From Microcella flavibacter (GTDB lineage Bacteria > Actinomycetota > Actinomycetes > Actinomycetales > Microbacteriaceae), in the NCBI RefSeq assembly GCF_012530535.1, contig NZ_CP051299.1, positions 1,054,001 to 1,118,000 on the forward strand: a stretch of 64,000 nucleotides of DNA. The letters run 5' to 3'. Both the position numbers and the translations under genes were made by a program. How positions within the stretch are numbered: position 1 is the first letter of the stretch; each line of letters begins with the position of its first letter. Shown piece by piece: positions 8,505 to 17,170 of the stretch. The notes under the pieces were generated by a model. The model worked only from the letters and a program-made list of their open reading frames with translations, made no database searches and was not told where the DNA came from.

Positions 8505-9329
8505 TCAGCGGTCGGCGGTGCTCACGGCGATGCCGATGCGCTCGGCGATCGCGTGCCAGAGATCCTCGGCGAGCCGGGCATCGCCCGCGCTCGGATGGGC
8601 GGCGCCGAAGGGGTTGAGCCCGTCGAAGTAGGTGCCGTTCGGCACGCCGAGCTCGGGGGTGTCGACCAGGTGCACGAGCGGCGCCGCCCCCGCCTCGGGC
8701 GAGATCTGCATGCTGCCGGTGAGGGCGATGAGCACCCGGGCGCTCGCCGACTCGGCCCCGAAGGCGCTGCGCACGTAGCCGGGGTGGAAGGCGTAGCTCT
8801 CGAGCCCGGTGCGCTCGGCGAGCGAGCGCGCGTAGAGGATCGTGGCGAGCTTCGCGGCGCCGTAGCGGCGCCAGCTGCCGCCGACCCGCCCCCGCTCGAA
8901 CTCCAGATCGTCGAGCCGCAGACCGCCGAGCCGGTTGACGACGCTCGCCGTCGCGATCACTCGGCCGCGAGCGGCGCGCAGGCGCGGCAGCAGCAGCTCG
9001 GTGAGCAGGGCGCCGGCGAGCACGTTGCGCTGGAACCCGACGTCGAAGCCGTCGACCGTGCGCGCGCGCTGCGGCACGAGGCCGCCCGCGTTCGAGGCGA
9101 GCGCGTCGATGCGCGGGAACCGGGCGAGCAGCTCGTCGGCAAGCCCGCGCACCTGGTCGAGCTCGTCGAAGTCGGCCGTGAAGGGGATGCCGCCGACGCG
9201 CGCCGCGACGGCGTGCGTGCGGGCCTCGTGGCGCCCGACCACGGCGACCTGCCAGCCGCGGCGGGCGAGCTCGAGCGCCGCCTCCGACCCCAGGCCCGAG
9301 CTCGCGCCCGTGATGACGACGGTGCGCAT
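8505..9329 (-). CDS. Short-chain dehydrogenase, retinol-dehydrogenase/protochlorophyllide-reductase-like
   Basis: 274 residues. TGASSGLG at 7-14, SNAGG near 90, and the active-site pair as YGAAK. The layout, with RVIATASV and a long C-terminal region, follows the WW-domain-oxidoreductase/retinol dehydrogenase-like SDR group; the substrate is unknown. Its ATG overlaps the stop of the upstream zincin-like gene by one base (TGATG), so the two form an operon. Confidence 0.85.
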   Translation of the reverse strand: MRTVVITGASSGLGSEAALELARRGWQVAVVGRHEARTHAVAARVGGIPFTADFDELDQVRGLADELLARFPRIDALASNAGGLVPQRARTVDGFDVGFQRNVLAGALLTELLLPRLRAARGRVIATASVVNRLGGLRLDDLEFERGRVGGSWRRYGAAKLATILYARSLAERTGLESYAFHPGYVRSAFGAESASARVLIALTGSMQISPEAGAAPLVHLVDTPELGVPNGTYFDGLNPFGAAHPSAGDARLAEDLWHAIAERIGIAVSTADR

Positions 9330-9802
9330 CAGCGGTAGCCCCCTCGTTCGAGACCGGCCTCGATCTCGAAGCGGTTGCGCCGGGCATCCCGACCCGCCGC
9401 GAGGTAGAGCGGGATGAAGGCGAGCCCGTAGTGCCGCCACTGCGCGCGGTGCACGGCCTCGTGCTCGAGCACGGCGCGACCGGTGTTGTCGTGCGTGAGG
9501 TAGACGGCCCCGATCGTGGTGCCGCCGCGGCCGAAGGCCCAGCGGGGGAGCCCGGCGCAGACCACCACGCCGCCGCGCCGCCGCACGTGGAATCCGCCCA
9601 GCACCGAGCCCCAGGCGAGGGCGAGGCCGCTCGCCGTCCAGTAGCCGGGCCGGCAGACCGCCGGGTGCAGGGCGACGCGGCGCAGCAGCGGCCGCCGGCG
9701 CGCCTCATCGACCACGCGGGCGAAGCGACCCCGCGGCACCGGCGAGAGCGCCGCCGTCGAGGGCGCGGCGGAGCCGGGGCGCGCGGGCGGGACGGGGCTC
9801 AT
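9329..9802 (-). CDS. Small zincin-like protein with HEAVH motif, function unknown
   Basis: 157 residues, not assigned to a characterised family. The C-terminal half has the sequence AVLEHEAVHRAQWRHYG, an HExxH zinc-binding motif near residues 110-120, then a hydrophobic stretch (LAFIPLYLAAG) and an acidic FEIEAGLE that could carry a third ligand. The N-terminal 25 residues are Pro/Ala-rich. Upstream gene of a two-gene operon with the SDR. A metallopeptidase-like fold is inferred from the motif alone. Confidence 0.65.
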   Translation of the reverse strand: MSPVPPARPGSAAPSTAALSPVPRGRFARVVDEARRRPLLRRVALHPAVCRPGYWTASGLALAWGSVLGGFHVRRRGGVVVCAGLPRWAFGRGGTTIGAVYLTHDNTGRAVLEHEAVHRAQWRHYGLAFIPLYLAAGRDARRNRFEIEAGLERGGYR

Positions 9803-9868
9803 GCCCCATTCCTAGCAGTCCGGGCGCGACCGCGGCGCGCCCTGCTCAGCGCGGCGGCCGCGCCGCGC

Positions 9869-11302
9869 TCATGAGCGCTGCGCGCGGTCGGTCTCGAGCA
9901 GGCGCAGCCAGACCTCGCTCATCGTCGGGTACGAGGGCACGGCGTGCTGCAAGCGGGCGATCGGCACCTCGCCCACGACCGCGATGGTCGCCGCGTGCAG
10001 CAGCTCGGCGACGTCGTCCCCGACGACCGTGAAGCCCACGATGACGTCGCGCTCGTCGTCGACGACCATGCGCGCGGTGCCCTCGTAGCCGTCCGCGTGC
10101 AGCGAGGCGCCCGCGACGCTGCCGAGCGCGTAGTCGACGACCCGGGTGCGCAGACCGCGCTCCTCCGCCTGGGCGGCGGTGAGCCCGATGCTCGCGACCT
10201 CGGGCGAGGTGAAGGTCACCTGGGGCACGGCGGCGTGATCCGCGGTGGCGACGTGGGCGCCCCAGGGCGCGTCGTCCACCGGCGCGCCGTGCGCCCGGGC
10301 CGCGATGACGTCGCCGGCGGCCCGCGCCTGGTACTTGCCCTGGTGGGTCAGCAGCGCGCGGTGCGTGACGTCGCCGACGGCGTACAGCCAGTCGCTGCCG
10401 GGCACGCGCAGGGTGTCGTCCACCTCGATCCAGGCGCCCTCCTCGAGACCGACCGTGTCGAGGCCGATACCGGAGGTGCGCGGGGTGCGGCCGGTGGCGA
10501 CGAGCACCTCGTCGGCCTCGATCTCGTCCCCGGAGTCGAGCACCAGCCGCACGGGGCCATCCGCCCCGCGGTGCACCTCGACGGGGGAGGCGTGCAGCAG
10601 CACGCGCGCGCCGCGCGACTGCAGGCGCTGGGCGACGGCCTCGCCGGCGAAGGGCTCGACGCCGCCGAGCAGGGCGCCGCGGCTGATGAGGGTGACGGAG
10701 GAGCCGAGCGCGCTCCAGGCGGTCGCGAGCTCGCATCCCACGACGCCTCCGCCGATGATGGCGAGGCGCTGCGGCACCTCCTGCGCGCTCGTCGCCTCGC
10801 GGGCCGTCCAGGGCAGGGCCTCCGCGAGGCCCGGCACGGGCGGGATGAGCGCGTCGGAGCCCGTGCAGACGGCGACGGCGTGCCGGGCATCCACCGCCGT
10901 CTCGACGCCCTCGGCGTCGGCGATGATCACGCGGCGCTCGCCGTCGAGCCGGCCGTGGCCGCGGGCGAGCGCGATGCCCGCGCCCTCGAGCCAGCGCACC
11001 TGGCCGCTGTCGTCCCAGTGCGAGGTGAACGAGTCGCGGCGCGCGAGCACCGCGGCGGCGTCGAGATCGCCCGTGACGGCCTCGCGCGCCCCGGCGAGCG
11101 ACCGGGCGGCCTCGAGCGCGGCGGAGGAGCGCAGCAGCGCCTTCGACGGCATGCAGGCCCAGTACGAGCACTCGCCGCCGACGAGCTCGTGCTCGACGAG
11201 CAGCACGCTCAGTCCGCCCTGCACGGCGCGGTCGGCGACGTTCTCGCCTACCGCTCCGCCCCCGAGCACGATGAGGTCGTAGGTCGTCTCGAGCTGCGTC
11301 AT
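9869..11302 (-). CDS. FAD/NAD(P)-dependent pyridine nucleotide-disulfide oxidoreductase (Lpd/MerA-like)
   Basis: 477 residues with the full Lpd/glutathione reductase layout: FAD loop GGGAVGENVA at 14-23, redox pair in GGECSYWACMPSK, NAD loop IGGGVVGCELA, and the FAD-binding AVGDVTHR. The redox Cys-x4-Cys is kept, but the C-terminal active-site His-Pro-Thr is Tyr-Pro-Thr here (SYPTMSE), so the normal catalytic His is missing. That argues against a true dihydrolipoamide dehydrogenase; a quinone or other electron-transfer reductase is possible. It follows the enoyl-CoA hydratase gene by 5 bases. Confidence 0.85.
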   Translation of the reverse strand: MTQLETTYDLIVLGGGAVGENVADRAVQGGLSVLLVEHELVGGECSYWACMPSKALLRSSAALEAARSLAGAREAVTGDLDAAAVLARRDSFTSHWDDSGQVRWLEGAGIALARGHGRLDGERRVIIADAEGVETAVDARHAVAVCTGSDALIPPVPGLAEALPWTAREATSAQEVPQRLAIIGGGVVGCELATAWSALGSSVTLISRGALLGGVEPFAGEAVAQRLQSRGARVLLHASPVEVHRGADGPVRLVLDSGDEIEADEVLVATGRTPRTSGIGLDTVGLEEGAWIEVDDTLRVPGSDWLYAVGDVTHRALLTHQGKYQARAAGDVIAARAHGAPVDDAPWGAHVATADHAAVPQVTFTSPEVASIGLTAAQAEERGLRTRVVDYALGSVAGASLHADGYEGTARMVVDDERDVIVGFTVVGDDVAELLHAATIAVVGEVPIARLQHAVPSYPTMSEVWLRLLETDRAQRS

Positions 11303-11307
11303 GGGGT

Positions 11308-12093
11308 CTACCTTCCGGTGAACTGCGGGGTGGTGCGGGTCATGAATGCCTCGAGGCCGATGCGCGCGTCGTCGGTCTGCATGAGGCGCACGAGCTCGCC
11401 CTGCAGCCGGGCCTCCGCGGCGGCGGGCCCCTCGCGGTCGGCGAGGCGGGCGTTGGCGAGCGTCGCCTGCACGGCGAGCGGGGCCTGCGCGGCGATGCGC
11501 TCGGCGAGCTCGAGGGCGCGGTCGAGCTGCGCGCCGGCGGGCACGACCTCCTGCACGAGGCCCATCCGATGCGCCTCGGCGGCGTCGAAGCGGTCGCCGG
11601 TGAGCATCCAGCGCATCGCGTCGCCCCAGCCCGCGCGGGCCGCGAAGCGCGTCGTCGCGCCGCCGAACGGCAGGATGGCGCGCGCCACCTCGAGCTGGGC
11701 GAAGACGGTGTCGTCGGCCGCGATCACGACGTCGCTCGCGAGCGCCAGCTCGATGCCGAGCGTCAGGCAGGTGCCCTGCACGGCCAGCACGACGGGCTTC
11801 GAGACCTGCTCGCCCTCCGTGCCCCAGGGGTTGATGCCGCCCTCGGGCACCATCCGCAGTCCTTCGGTGCCGATGCGCGGGGCGAGATCGCCGAGATCGA
11901 GCCCGGCGGTGAAGTGCTCGCCGTGCGCGTGCACGACGCCGACCCGCAGCGCGGGGTCGCGATCCAGCTCGCCGTAGGCGAGCGCCAGCTGCTCGAGCAT
12001 GGCCAGGTCGGCGGCGTTGCGCTTCTCGGGGCGGTTCAGCCCGATCAGCAGCAGCGGGCCTCGGCGGTCGACGGTGACGCGGTTCTCGCTCAT
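11308..12093 (-). CDS. Enoyl-CoA hydratase/isomerase (crotonase) family protein
   Basis: 261 residues. The crotonase oxyanion-hole segments HFTAGLDLGDL and VQGTCLTLGIEL are present, with FAQLEVARAILPFGG in the position of the catalytic-loop glutamate. Likely hydrates or isomerises an enoyl-CoA in fatty or aromatic acid breakdown; the exact substrate is not predictable. First gene of a pair with the flavoprotein downstream. A TACGCT box lies 8 bases before the ATG and no ribosome site is seen. Confidence 0.85.
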   Translation of the reverse strand: MSENRVTVDRRGPLLLIGLNRPEKRNAADLAMLEQLALAYGELDRDPALRVGVVHAHGEHFTAGLDLGDLAPRIGTEGLRMVPEGGINPWGTEGEQVSKPVVLAVQGTCLTLGIELALASDVVIAADDTVFAQLEVARAILPFGGATTRFAARAGWGDAMRWMLTGDRFDAAEAHRMGLVQEVVPAGAQLDRALELAERIAAQAPLAVQATLANARLADREGPAAAEARLQGELVRLMQTDDARIGLEAFMTRTTPQFTGR

Positions 12094-12099
12094 GGCCGC

Positions 12100-12912
12100 T
12101 CAGCGTAGCGAGGCGGGCTCGACCGGTCGGGTGAGCGCCGAGACGATGCGCAGGATGCTCGGCAGATCGTCGGCGGCCGCGGCCGCGTCGCTCGGCGCGA
12201 ACTCGGTGACCCCCGCACCCCGCAGCGGCAGCGCCGCGCGCACCGCGAGCAGGGTGGAGACGAGGGAGGCGGTCGTCTCGCCGAAGGGCGTCGAGAACGC
12301 GACCCCGGCGAACTCGCCCGGGTCGAGCACGTCGAGGTCGACGTGGGCGTACAGGCCCGTGGCGCCGTCGGCCGCGCGGGCGGCGACCGCCTCGGCGGCG
12401 GTCTCGGCGGTGACCCGGGCGATGCCGAGCTCGGCGACGGCCTGCTCCTCCGCGGGGTCGAGGTCGCGGGCGCCGAGCAGCAGCACGTCGTCGGCCGCCA
12501 CGACGCCGTCATCGATGAGCGCGCGCAGCACCATGCCGTGGAAGGCGCCGGAGGGGGAGCTCGCGGGGGTGTTGAGGTCGGCGTGGGCATCCGCCCACAG
12601 CAGCACGGTGCGCCCGGCGCGGGCCGCGTGCTCGACCGCCGCGTACTCGACGCCGCAGTCGCCGCCGATCGTGATGGGCGTCGCGTCGACGTCGGCCATG
12701 TCGCGCGCCTGGCGCTCGCGCACGAGGCGTAGCGAGCTCCACCGGTGGATGCCCGTGCCCTCGGCGTCGCCGGATTCGAGCGGCACCTCGACGACCGTGG
12801 TGGCCGACTCGGGCAGGTCGCCGCGGATCGCGTGGGCGCCGTCGACGAGGCGCATCGCGCGGTCGCTGCCGGAGCCCTGCCACTGCGGGACGACGAAGAA
12901 GTGCGAGGTCAT
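12100..12912 (-). CDS. Arginase/agmatinase (ureohydrolase) family protein
   Basis: 270 residues with the ureohydrolase metal motifs in order: GGDCGVE (about residue 85), DAHADLN (about 110) and HVDLDVLDP (about 195). The usual first motif is GGDH, whose His binds Mn; here it is Cys, so metal loading or chemistry may differ. The family cleaves guanidino or formimino groups from arginine, agmatine or formiminoglutamate; which substrate applies is uncertain. The start overlaps the upstream membrane-protein stop by 4 bases (ATGA). Confidence 0.82.
   Translation of the reverse strand: MTSHFFVVPQWQGSGSDRAMRLVDGAHAIRGDLPESATTVVEVPLESGDAEGTGIHRWSSLRLVRERQARDMADVDATPITIGGDCGVEYAAVEHAARAGRTVLLWADAHADLNTPASSPSGAFHGMVLRALIDDGVVAADDVLLLGARDLDPAEEQAVAELGIARVTAETAAEAVAARAADGATGLYAHVDLDVLDPGEFAGVAFSTPFGETTASLVSTLLAVRAALPLRGAGVTEFAPSDAAAAADDLPSILRIVSALTRPVEPASLR
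12102..12107 (-). promoter_or_regulatory. -10 box TACGCT for the enoyl-CoA hydratase operon
   Basis: TACGCT on the minus strand, 8 bases before the ATG at 12093; leaderless or nearly so. The box overlaps the end of the upstream arginase-family gene. Confidence 0.4.
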
Positions 12913-13988
12913 GCGCGCAAGTCTCGCACCGAGCGGTAGCGGAACGGCAGACCGGCGGCGCGCTGCAGCACCCACTCGAGCGGGCCGGGCAGGCGCAGGG
13001 CCTGCCAGGCGAGCGCGAAGGAGGCCGAGGCGACCGCGAGCACGACGAGGACGACCCAGCCCACGACGCCGTCGAAGCGCCCGGCCGGCCCGAGCGGCGA
13101 GATGGCGGCGAGCACGAGCAGGTGGGCGACGTAGATCGTGAGCGGCATGCGGCCGATCGCGGTGACGGGGGCGAGTAGGATGCGCAGGACGCGGCGAGCA
13201 GGGGCGGCGCGGTCGGCGGCGTCGACGCGCTCGGCGACGTCCGGGGCGACCGCCCCGACGGCGACGGACTGCGGATCGAGCAGCACGAGCAGCAGGCCGA
13301 CGACCGCGGCCGCGAGCCCGCCCGCACCGAGCAGCTCGGCCGTCGTGCCGCTGTGGGCCGCGGCGTCGACCTCGGGCAGCACCGCCGCGGCGCCGTAGCC
13401 GGCGACGGCGGCGATCGTGCCGAAGCCGACGAGCGCGATGCGGGTGCGCGCGAGCCCCAGGTCGCTGCGCGCTGCGATGAGGCCCGCGGCGAGCACGGGC
13501 ACCCAGAGCAGCGCCGGGTACCAGCCGGTGAGCAGGTAGTCGATGGCGGTGTCGAGCGGCTCGCCCGGCAGCGGCCGCGCCTCGATCGCCTGACGCACGA
13601 GGGGGCCGACGACGAGCACGACCGCTCCGACCCCGGCGAGGACGAGCCGGGAGGCCAGCACCAGCGGGACCATCAGCAGGAACATGGCGCCGTAGTAGTC
13701 GAGGATGACGGCGACACCGTGGGGGAGCATCCACAGCAGCACGCCCATGACGAAGAGCACGAGGGCGCGGAGGGCGAGCCGGACGCGCGCCTCGGCGCGG
13801 CCCTCGGGGCGGGTCGGCGTCGGCCCGCCCGTCACGAGCCCGAGGGCGACCCCGGCGACGAGCGCGAAGAGCACCGAGGGGCGGCCGTCGACGAGCAGCT
13901 CTTCCGTTCCCGTGCGGGGCACCGTGTGCGCGGCGAACATGCCGAGCACGGCGAGACCGCGCGCGGCATCGACCCCCGCCCAGCGCAG
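12909..13988 (-). CDS. Polytopic membrane protein, heparan-alpha-glucosaminide N-acetyltransferase / DUF418-like
   Basis: About 360 residues with nine or ten hydrophobic segments. Conserved family features are RWAGVDAARGLAVLGMF at the N-terminus, DGRPSVLFALVAGV, and near the C-terminus GRMPLTIYVAHLL. The first canonical start is GTG at 13949, but it falls inside the conserved first helix. In-frame sequence upstream encodes the rest of the motif, and the only near-start codon is CTG at 13988, so I extend the gene there. No ribosome site is obvious. Family role: transfer of acyl groups across the membrane, substrate unknown. Coupled to the arginase-family gene. Confidence 0.7.
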   Translation of the reverse strand: MRWAGVDAARGLAVLGMFAAHTVPRTGTEELLVDGRPSVLFALVAGVALGLVTGGPTPTRPEGRAEARVRLALRALVLFVMGVLLWMLPHGVAVILDYYGAMFLLMVPLVLASRLVLAGVGAVVLVVGPLVRQAIEARPLPGEPLDTAIDYLLTGWYPALLWVPVLAAGLIAARSDLGLARTRIALVGFGTIAAVAGYGAAAVLPEVDAAAHSGTTAELLGAGGLAAAVVGLLLVLLDPQSVAVGAVAPDVAERVDAADRAAPARRVLRILLAPVTAIGRMPLTIYVAHLLVLAAISPLGPAGRFDGVVGWVVLVVLAVASASFALAWQALRLPGPLEWVLQRAAGLPFRYRSVRDLRA

Positions 13989-14034
13989 GGACGGGCGGGG
14001 GTCGACGGCGGGGGTCGGCGCGGTGATGGCGGTG

Positions 14035-14769
14035 CTACTGACCGATCGCGGGCGGGGTCGCGCCGCTCTTCAGCGCGGCGAGGCGCGCCTCGATCTCAGT
14101 GGTGCGGCCGACGTCCTCGAGCTGCTCGAACTGCGCGTCGAGGCTCGAGGAGGCGAGCTCCTGCTGCCCGAGCACCTTGGCCTCCTCGCGGCGCACCTTC
14201 TCCTCGAAGCGGCCGAGCTCGCTCGTCGGGTCCATGATGTCGATGCTCTTCACGGCGTCGAGCACCTGGCTCTGCGCGTCGGCGATCTTCGCGCGGGCGA
14301 CGAGCTGGTCGCGCTTGGCGGCGAGCTCGCCGAGCTTGCCGCGCATGGCCTCGAGGCCCGACTTGAGCTTGTCGACGACCTCGGTCTGGGCGGCGATGGT
14401 CGGCTGCGCGGCCCGCGCCTCGGTCTCGGAGGAGAGCTGCTTGCCGAGCGCGATCTTCGCGAGGTTGTCGAACTTGTCGGCGTCGGCGCTGTTGCCGGCC
14501 GCGCGGTACTCGTCGGCCTTGGCGCTGGCGGCGACGGCCTTGCGGCCCCAGTCCTGCGCCGTCGCGACGTCCTCGGCGTAGTCCTGCTCGAGCAGGCGCA
14601 GGTTGCCGATGGTCTGCGCGATCGCGGCCTCGGCCTCCTGGATGCTCGCGGAGTAGTCGCGCACCATCTGGTCGAGCATCTTCTGCGGGTCTTCCGCCGA
14701 GTCGAGCAGGGCGTTGATGTTGGCCTTCGCGAGCTGGGCGATGCGGCCGAAGATCGATTGCTTCGTCAT
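14035..14769 (-). CDS. pspA: PspA/IM30 (Vipp1) family membrane-stress protein
   Basis: 244 residues, almost entirely charged helical coiled coil, with the N-terminal amphipathic segment IFGRIAQLAKANINALLDSAEDP and MLDQMVRDY typical of PspA. The family assembles into ESCRT-III-like polymers that protect the cytoplasmic membrane. AAAGG precedes the ATG. It lies 130 bases after the TPM-domain gene on the same strand and is probably cotranscribed; the pairing suggests a joint envelope-maintenance role. Confidence 0.93.
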   Translation of the reverse strand: MTKQSIFGRIAQLAKANINALLDSAEDPQKMLDQMVRDYSASIQEAEAAIAQTIGNLRLLEQDYAEDVATAQDWGRKAVAASAKADEYRAAGNSADADKFDNLAKIALGKQLSSETEARAAQPTIAAQTEVVDKLKSGLEAMRGKLGELAAKRDQLVARAKIADAQSQVLDAVKSIDIMDPTSELGRFEEKVRREEAKVLGQQELASSSLDAQFEQLEDVGRTTEIEARLAALKSGATPPAIGQ

Positions 14770-14899
14770 GATCGGGTGCTGCCTTTCGGTTCGGTGATCG
14801 GTGAGGAGGGTGTCGCTATGGTCGTGGGGAGGAACGGGGTCGCGGGGGAGCGGCCGGTCGCGCTGGGCCCGCCTCCCTGCACAGCATGCCGGGTGCGCT

Positions 14900-17050
14900 T
14901 TAGAATCTGCCGCCTCCGCTGCGGCGACCGGATGCTCGGCCGCCGCCGCCCGAGGCGCGACGCGCCCCGCCGCCGAAGCCGCCGCCGCTCGATCGCCGCG
15001 ACGAGCCGAACGACGGCCCCCCGAAGCCGGAGCCGCCCCCGCGGCGCGGGCCGCCCCCGCCGCTCAGCAGTCCGCCGATGAGCCCGCCGATGAGGGCGTC
15101 GCCGAGGCCGCTGCCGCCGCGCGAGCCGCCCATGGCTCCGCCGAGCATGCCGCCCAGCCCGCCGAGCCCGCCGCCGGCGCCCGCGCCGCCGAGGAGCCCG
15201 CCCTGGGCGGCGCCGCCCAGCCGCGACGCCACGTCGGACTCTGCGGCGGCGAGCGCTTGCGCGGCGCGCTGCGCGGCCTGCTGGGAGGCGGCCACGGCGG
15301 CGACGGGGTCGCTCGTCTGCGCCGCGACGGCGACGTCGAGCTGGGCCTGCGCCTCGGCGAGCGCGGCCCGGGCGGCGGCGCCGACCCCGCCGCGGTGCGC
15401 GGCGATGAACTCGGCGCCGGAGAGGATGCGGCTGCGCGCGGTGGCGAGCGAGCGGTCGAGCGCGGCGACGGCGGAGGCGCGGCGCTCGACCTCGGCGCGG
15501 GAGGTGTCGATCGCGGCGTCGAGCGCGCGGTCGGCCTCGACGAGGCGGTGCGAGGCCGCGATCGGGTCGGCGGCGCCCTGGTCGGTCGCGGCGCGCGCCG
15601 CCTCGGCGGTCGCGATCGCGGCGGCCAGGTCCGGGGCGCCGGGCAGGCCGCGGGCGGCGGCGATGCCCTGCTCGAGCTCGGCCCGCTGCGCCGGCAGGGC
15701 GGCCGAGGCCGCGTCGAGCTCGCCGGCGAGGCGCTCGACGGCGTCGAGGGAGGCGGTCAGCTGGGTCTGAGCGAGCTGGGCGGCGCGCACGTCGACCGCG
15801 GCGGCGCCGGTGGCGCCCGCGGCGAGCGACTGCTCGGCCTCCGCGAGCTCCGCGTCGAGCAGGGCGAGCAGCCCCTGGTGCTGGTCGCCGGCGTCGGCGA
15901 CGGCGGTGAGCGCGGCGGGCGCGAAGCGGGCGCGCAGCTGCTCGAGCCGCTGCGCCACGGCCTGCGCGCGCTCCTTCAGGCCGGGCTGGGCGGCGCGCAG
16001 CGCGGGCAGAGCCTGGGGCAGGCGGGCCTCGACGTCGCGGAGGGCGTCGAAGTCGTCCTCCTGCTGCTCGAGCAGGGCATCCGCCTCGTCGCACAGAGCG
16101 GCGACGCGCTGCAGCCGCTCCTGGCGCTGCTGCGGGCTCTCGCCCTCGGGCGACGCGGTGCCGCCGTGCAGGCGGAACGCCTCGGCGACGCGCGCCCGGG
16201 CCTCGCCCACGGCCGCGCGGAACGGCGCGACGGCCTCCACGCCGAACTGCGCCTCGGCGAAGCCGAGCTCCTGCTCGCTCGTCGTGAGGGCGTCGTCGAG
16301 CTCGACGAGGCGGCGGGAGGCGCGCGCCTCGGTCTGCTCGGGCGACTCGCCCCCGGGGGGCGCGGCAGCATCCCCGGTCCTCTTCCGCCGGGCGCGCACG
16401 ATCAGCCAGACGACGATGCCGACCACGACCGCACCGAGCAGCAGGGGCACGATCGGCAGGCCGCCGCCCGCGCCGGACCCGCCGCGCAGAGCGGTCGAGA
16501 AGGCGACGATGCCGTCGGCGTAGGCGTCGGCCCGCAGGGCCGGCAGCAGGGCCTCGGTCTCGGCGCGCGCGAGGGTCGCATCGTCGATCGCCCACTCCGC
16601 CCCGATCGAGTAGGCGTAGGAGCGGTCGTCGACGGCGATGGCGAGCAGCGCGTCGCGGTCGCCGAGCCCGGAGACGACGGCGGCGCGATCGGCCCAGTCG
16701 GCGGGCGTCGCCGTGCCGTCGAAGCGGTCGGTGACGACGACGAAGAGGGATGCCCCCTCCGCCTCGATGAGGGCGTCGAGCTCCTCCTCGATGCGCTCGA
16801 TCTGCCCGTCGAGCACGCCCGTCTCGTCGAGCACGTACGCGCCGCCGAGGTCGACGGGCTCGGAGCCGACGGCCGCGGTCGGCGCCCCGCCGAGCACGAG
16901 GGCGAGGGCGGCGGCGGCCGCGAGCAGGCGACGAGGGGCGCGGGGTCGGGCGGCGCGGGGCTGGGGGGCGCGGGGCCGGGGGGCGTCGCCGGAGCGCGCC
17001 TCCGTCGATGACGGCGCGATGCGCCCCGGCGTGCGACCCGTGCCCCGCAT
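14900..17050 (-). CDS. TPM-domain membrane protein with long coiled coil and Gly-rich tail
   Basis: About 716 residues: a basic N-terminus, a signal/anchor segment near 45-60, the TPM domain (VLDETGVLDGQIERIEEELD onward, to about residue 195), a transmembrane segment (PLLLGAVVVGIVVWLIV), about 350 residues of Ala/Glu-rich helix, then a Gly/Ser/Arg-rich tail similar to the ends of YgcG-type proteins. TPM proteins are linked to membrane-protein quality control, and the coiled coil may contact PspA (inference). I use the ATG at 17050 with AAGAGGA upstream; an ATG at 17161 would precede the TAGAAT promoter box. Confidence 0.85.
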   Translation of the reverse strand: MRGTGRTPGRIAPSSTEARSGDAPRPRAPQPRAARPRAPRRLLAAAAALALVLGGAPTAAVGSEPVDLGGAYVLDETGVLDGQIERIEEELDALIEAEGASLFVVVTDRFDGTATPADWADRAAVVSGLGDRDALLAIAVDDRSYAYSIGAEWAIDDATLARAETEALLPALRADAYADGIVAFSTALRGGSGAGGGLPIVPLLLGAVVVGIVVWLIVRARRKRTGDAAAPPGGESPEQTEARASRRLVELDDALTTSEQELGFAEAQFGVEAVAPFRAAVGEARARVAEAFRLHGGTASPEGESPQQRQERLQRVAALCDEADALLEQQEDDFDALRDVEARLPQALPALRAAQPGLKERAQAVAQRLEQLRARFAPAALTAVADAGDQHQGLLALLDAELAEAEQSLAAGATGAAAVDVRAAQLAQTQLTASLDAVERLAGELDAASAALPAQRAELEQGIAAARGLPGAPDLAAAIATAEAARAATDQGAADPIAASHRLVEADRALDAAIDTSRAEVERRASAVAALDRSLATARSRILSGAEFIAAHRGGVGAAARAALAEAQAQLDVAVAAQTSDPVAAVAASQQAAQRAAQALAAAESDVASRLGGAAQGGLLGGAGAGGGLGGLGGMLGGAMGGSRGGSGLGDALIGGLIGGLLSGGGGPRRGGGSGFGGPSFGSSRRSSGGGFGGGARRASGGGGRASGRRSGGGRF

Positions 17051-17126
17051 GGCGTCCTCTTCCGCATCCGGCGGCGCCGGCGGCGACCCCTCGCGGGTGC
17101 GCCGCGCCGGAGCGCCGTCCGCCGCG

Positions 17127-17132
17127 ATTCTA
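17127..17132 (-). promoter_or_regulatory. -10 box TAGAAT for the TPM-pspA operon
   Basis: TAGAAT on the minus strand, about 76 bases before the chosen ATG at 17050, giving a leader of about 70 bases with its own ribosome site. No convincing -35 was seen. Confidence 0.4.
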
Positions 17133-17170
17133 GTCAGCAGGCGTGACGCGAGGGCGAGCATCCCGCAGCC

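Noticed and set aside
16000-16600. Dense Ala/Glu repeats in the TPM-protein gene as a tandem DNA repeat
   Set aside because: The repetition is at amino-acid composition level (coiled coil), with no constant DNA period.
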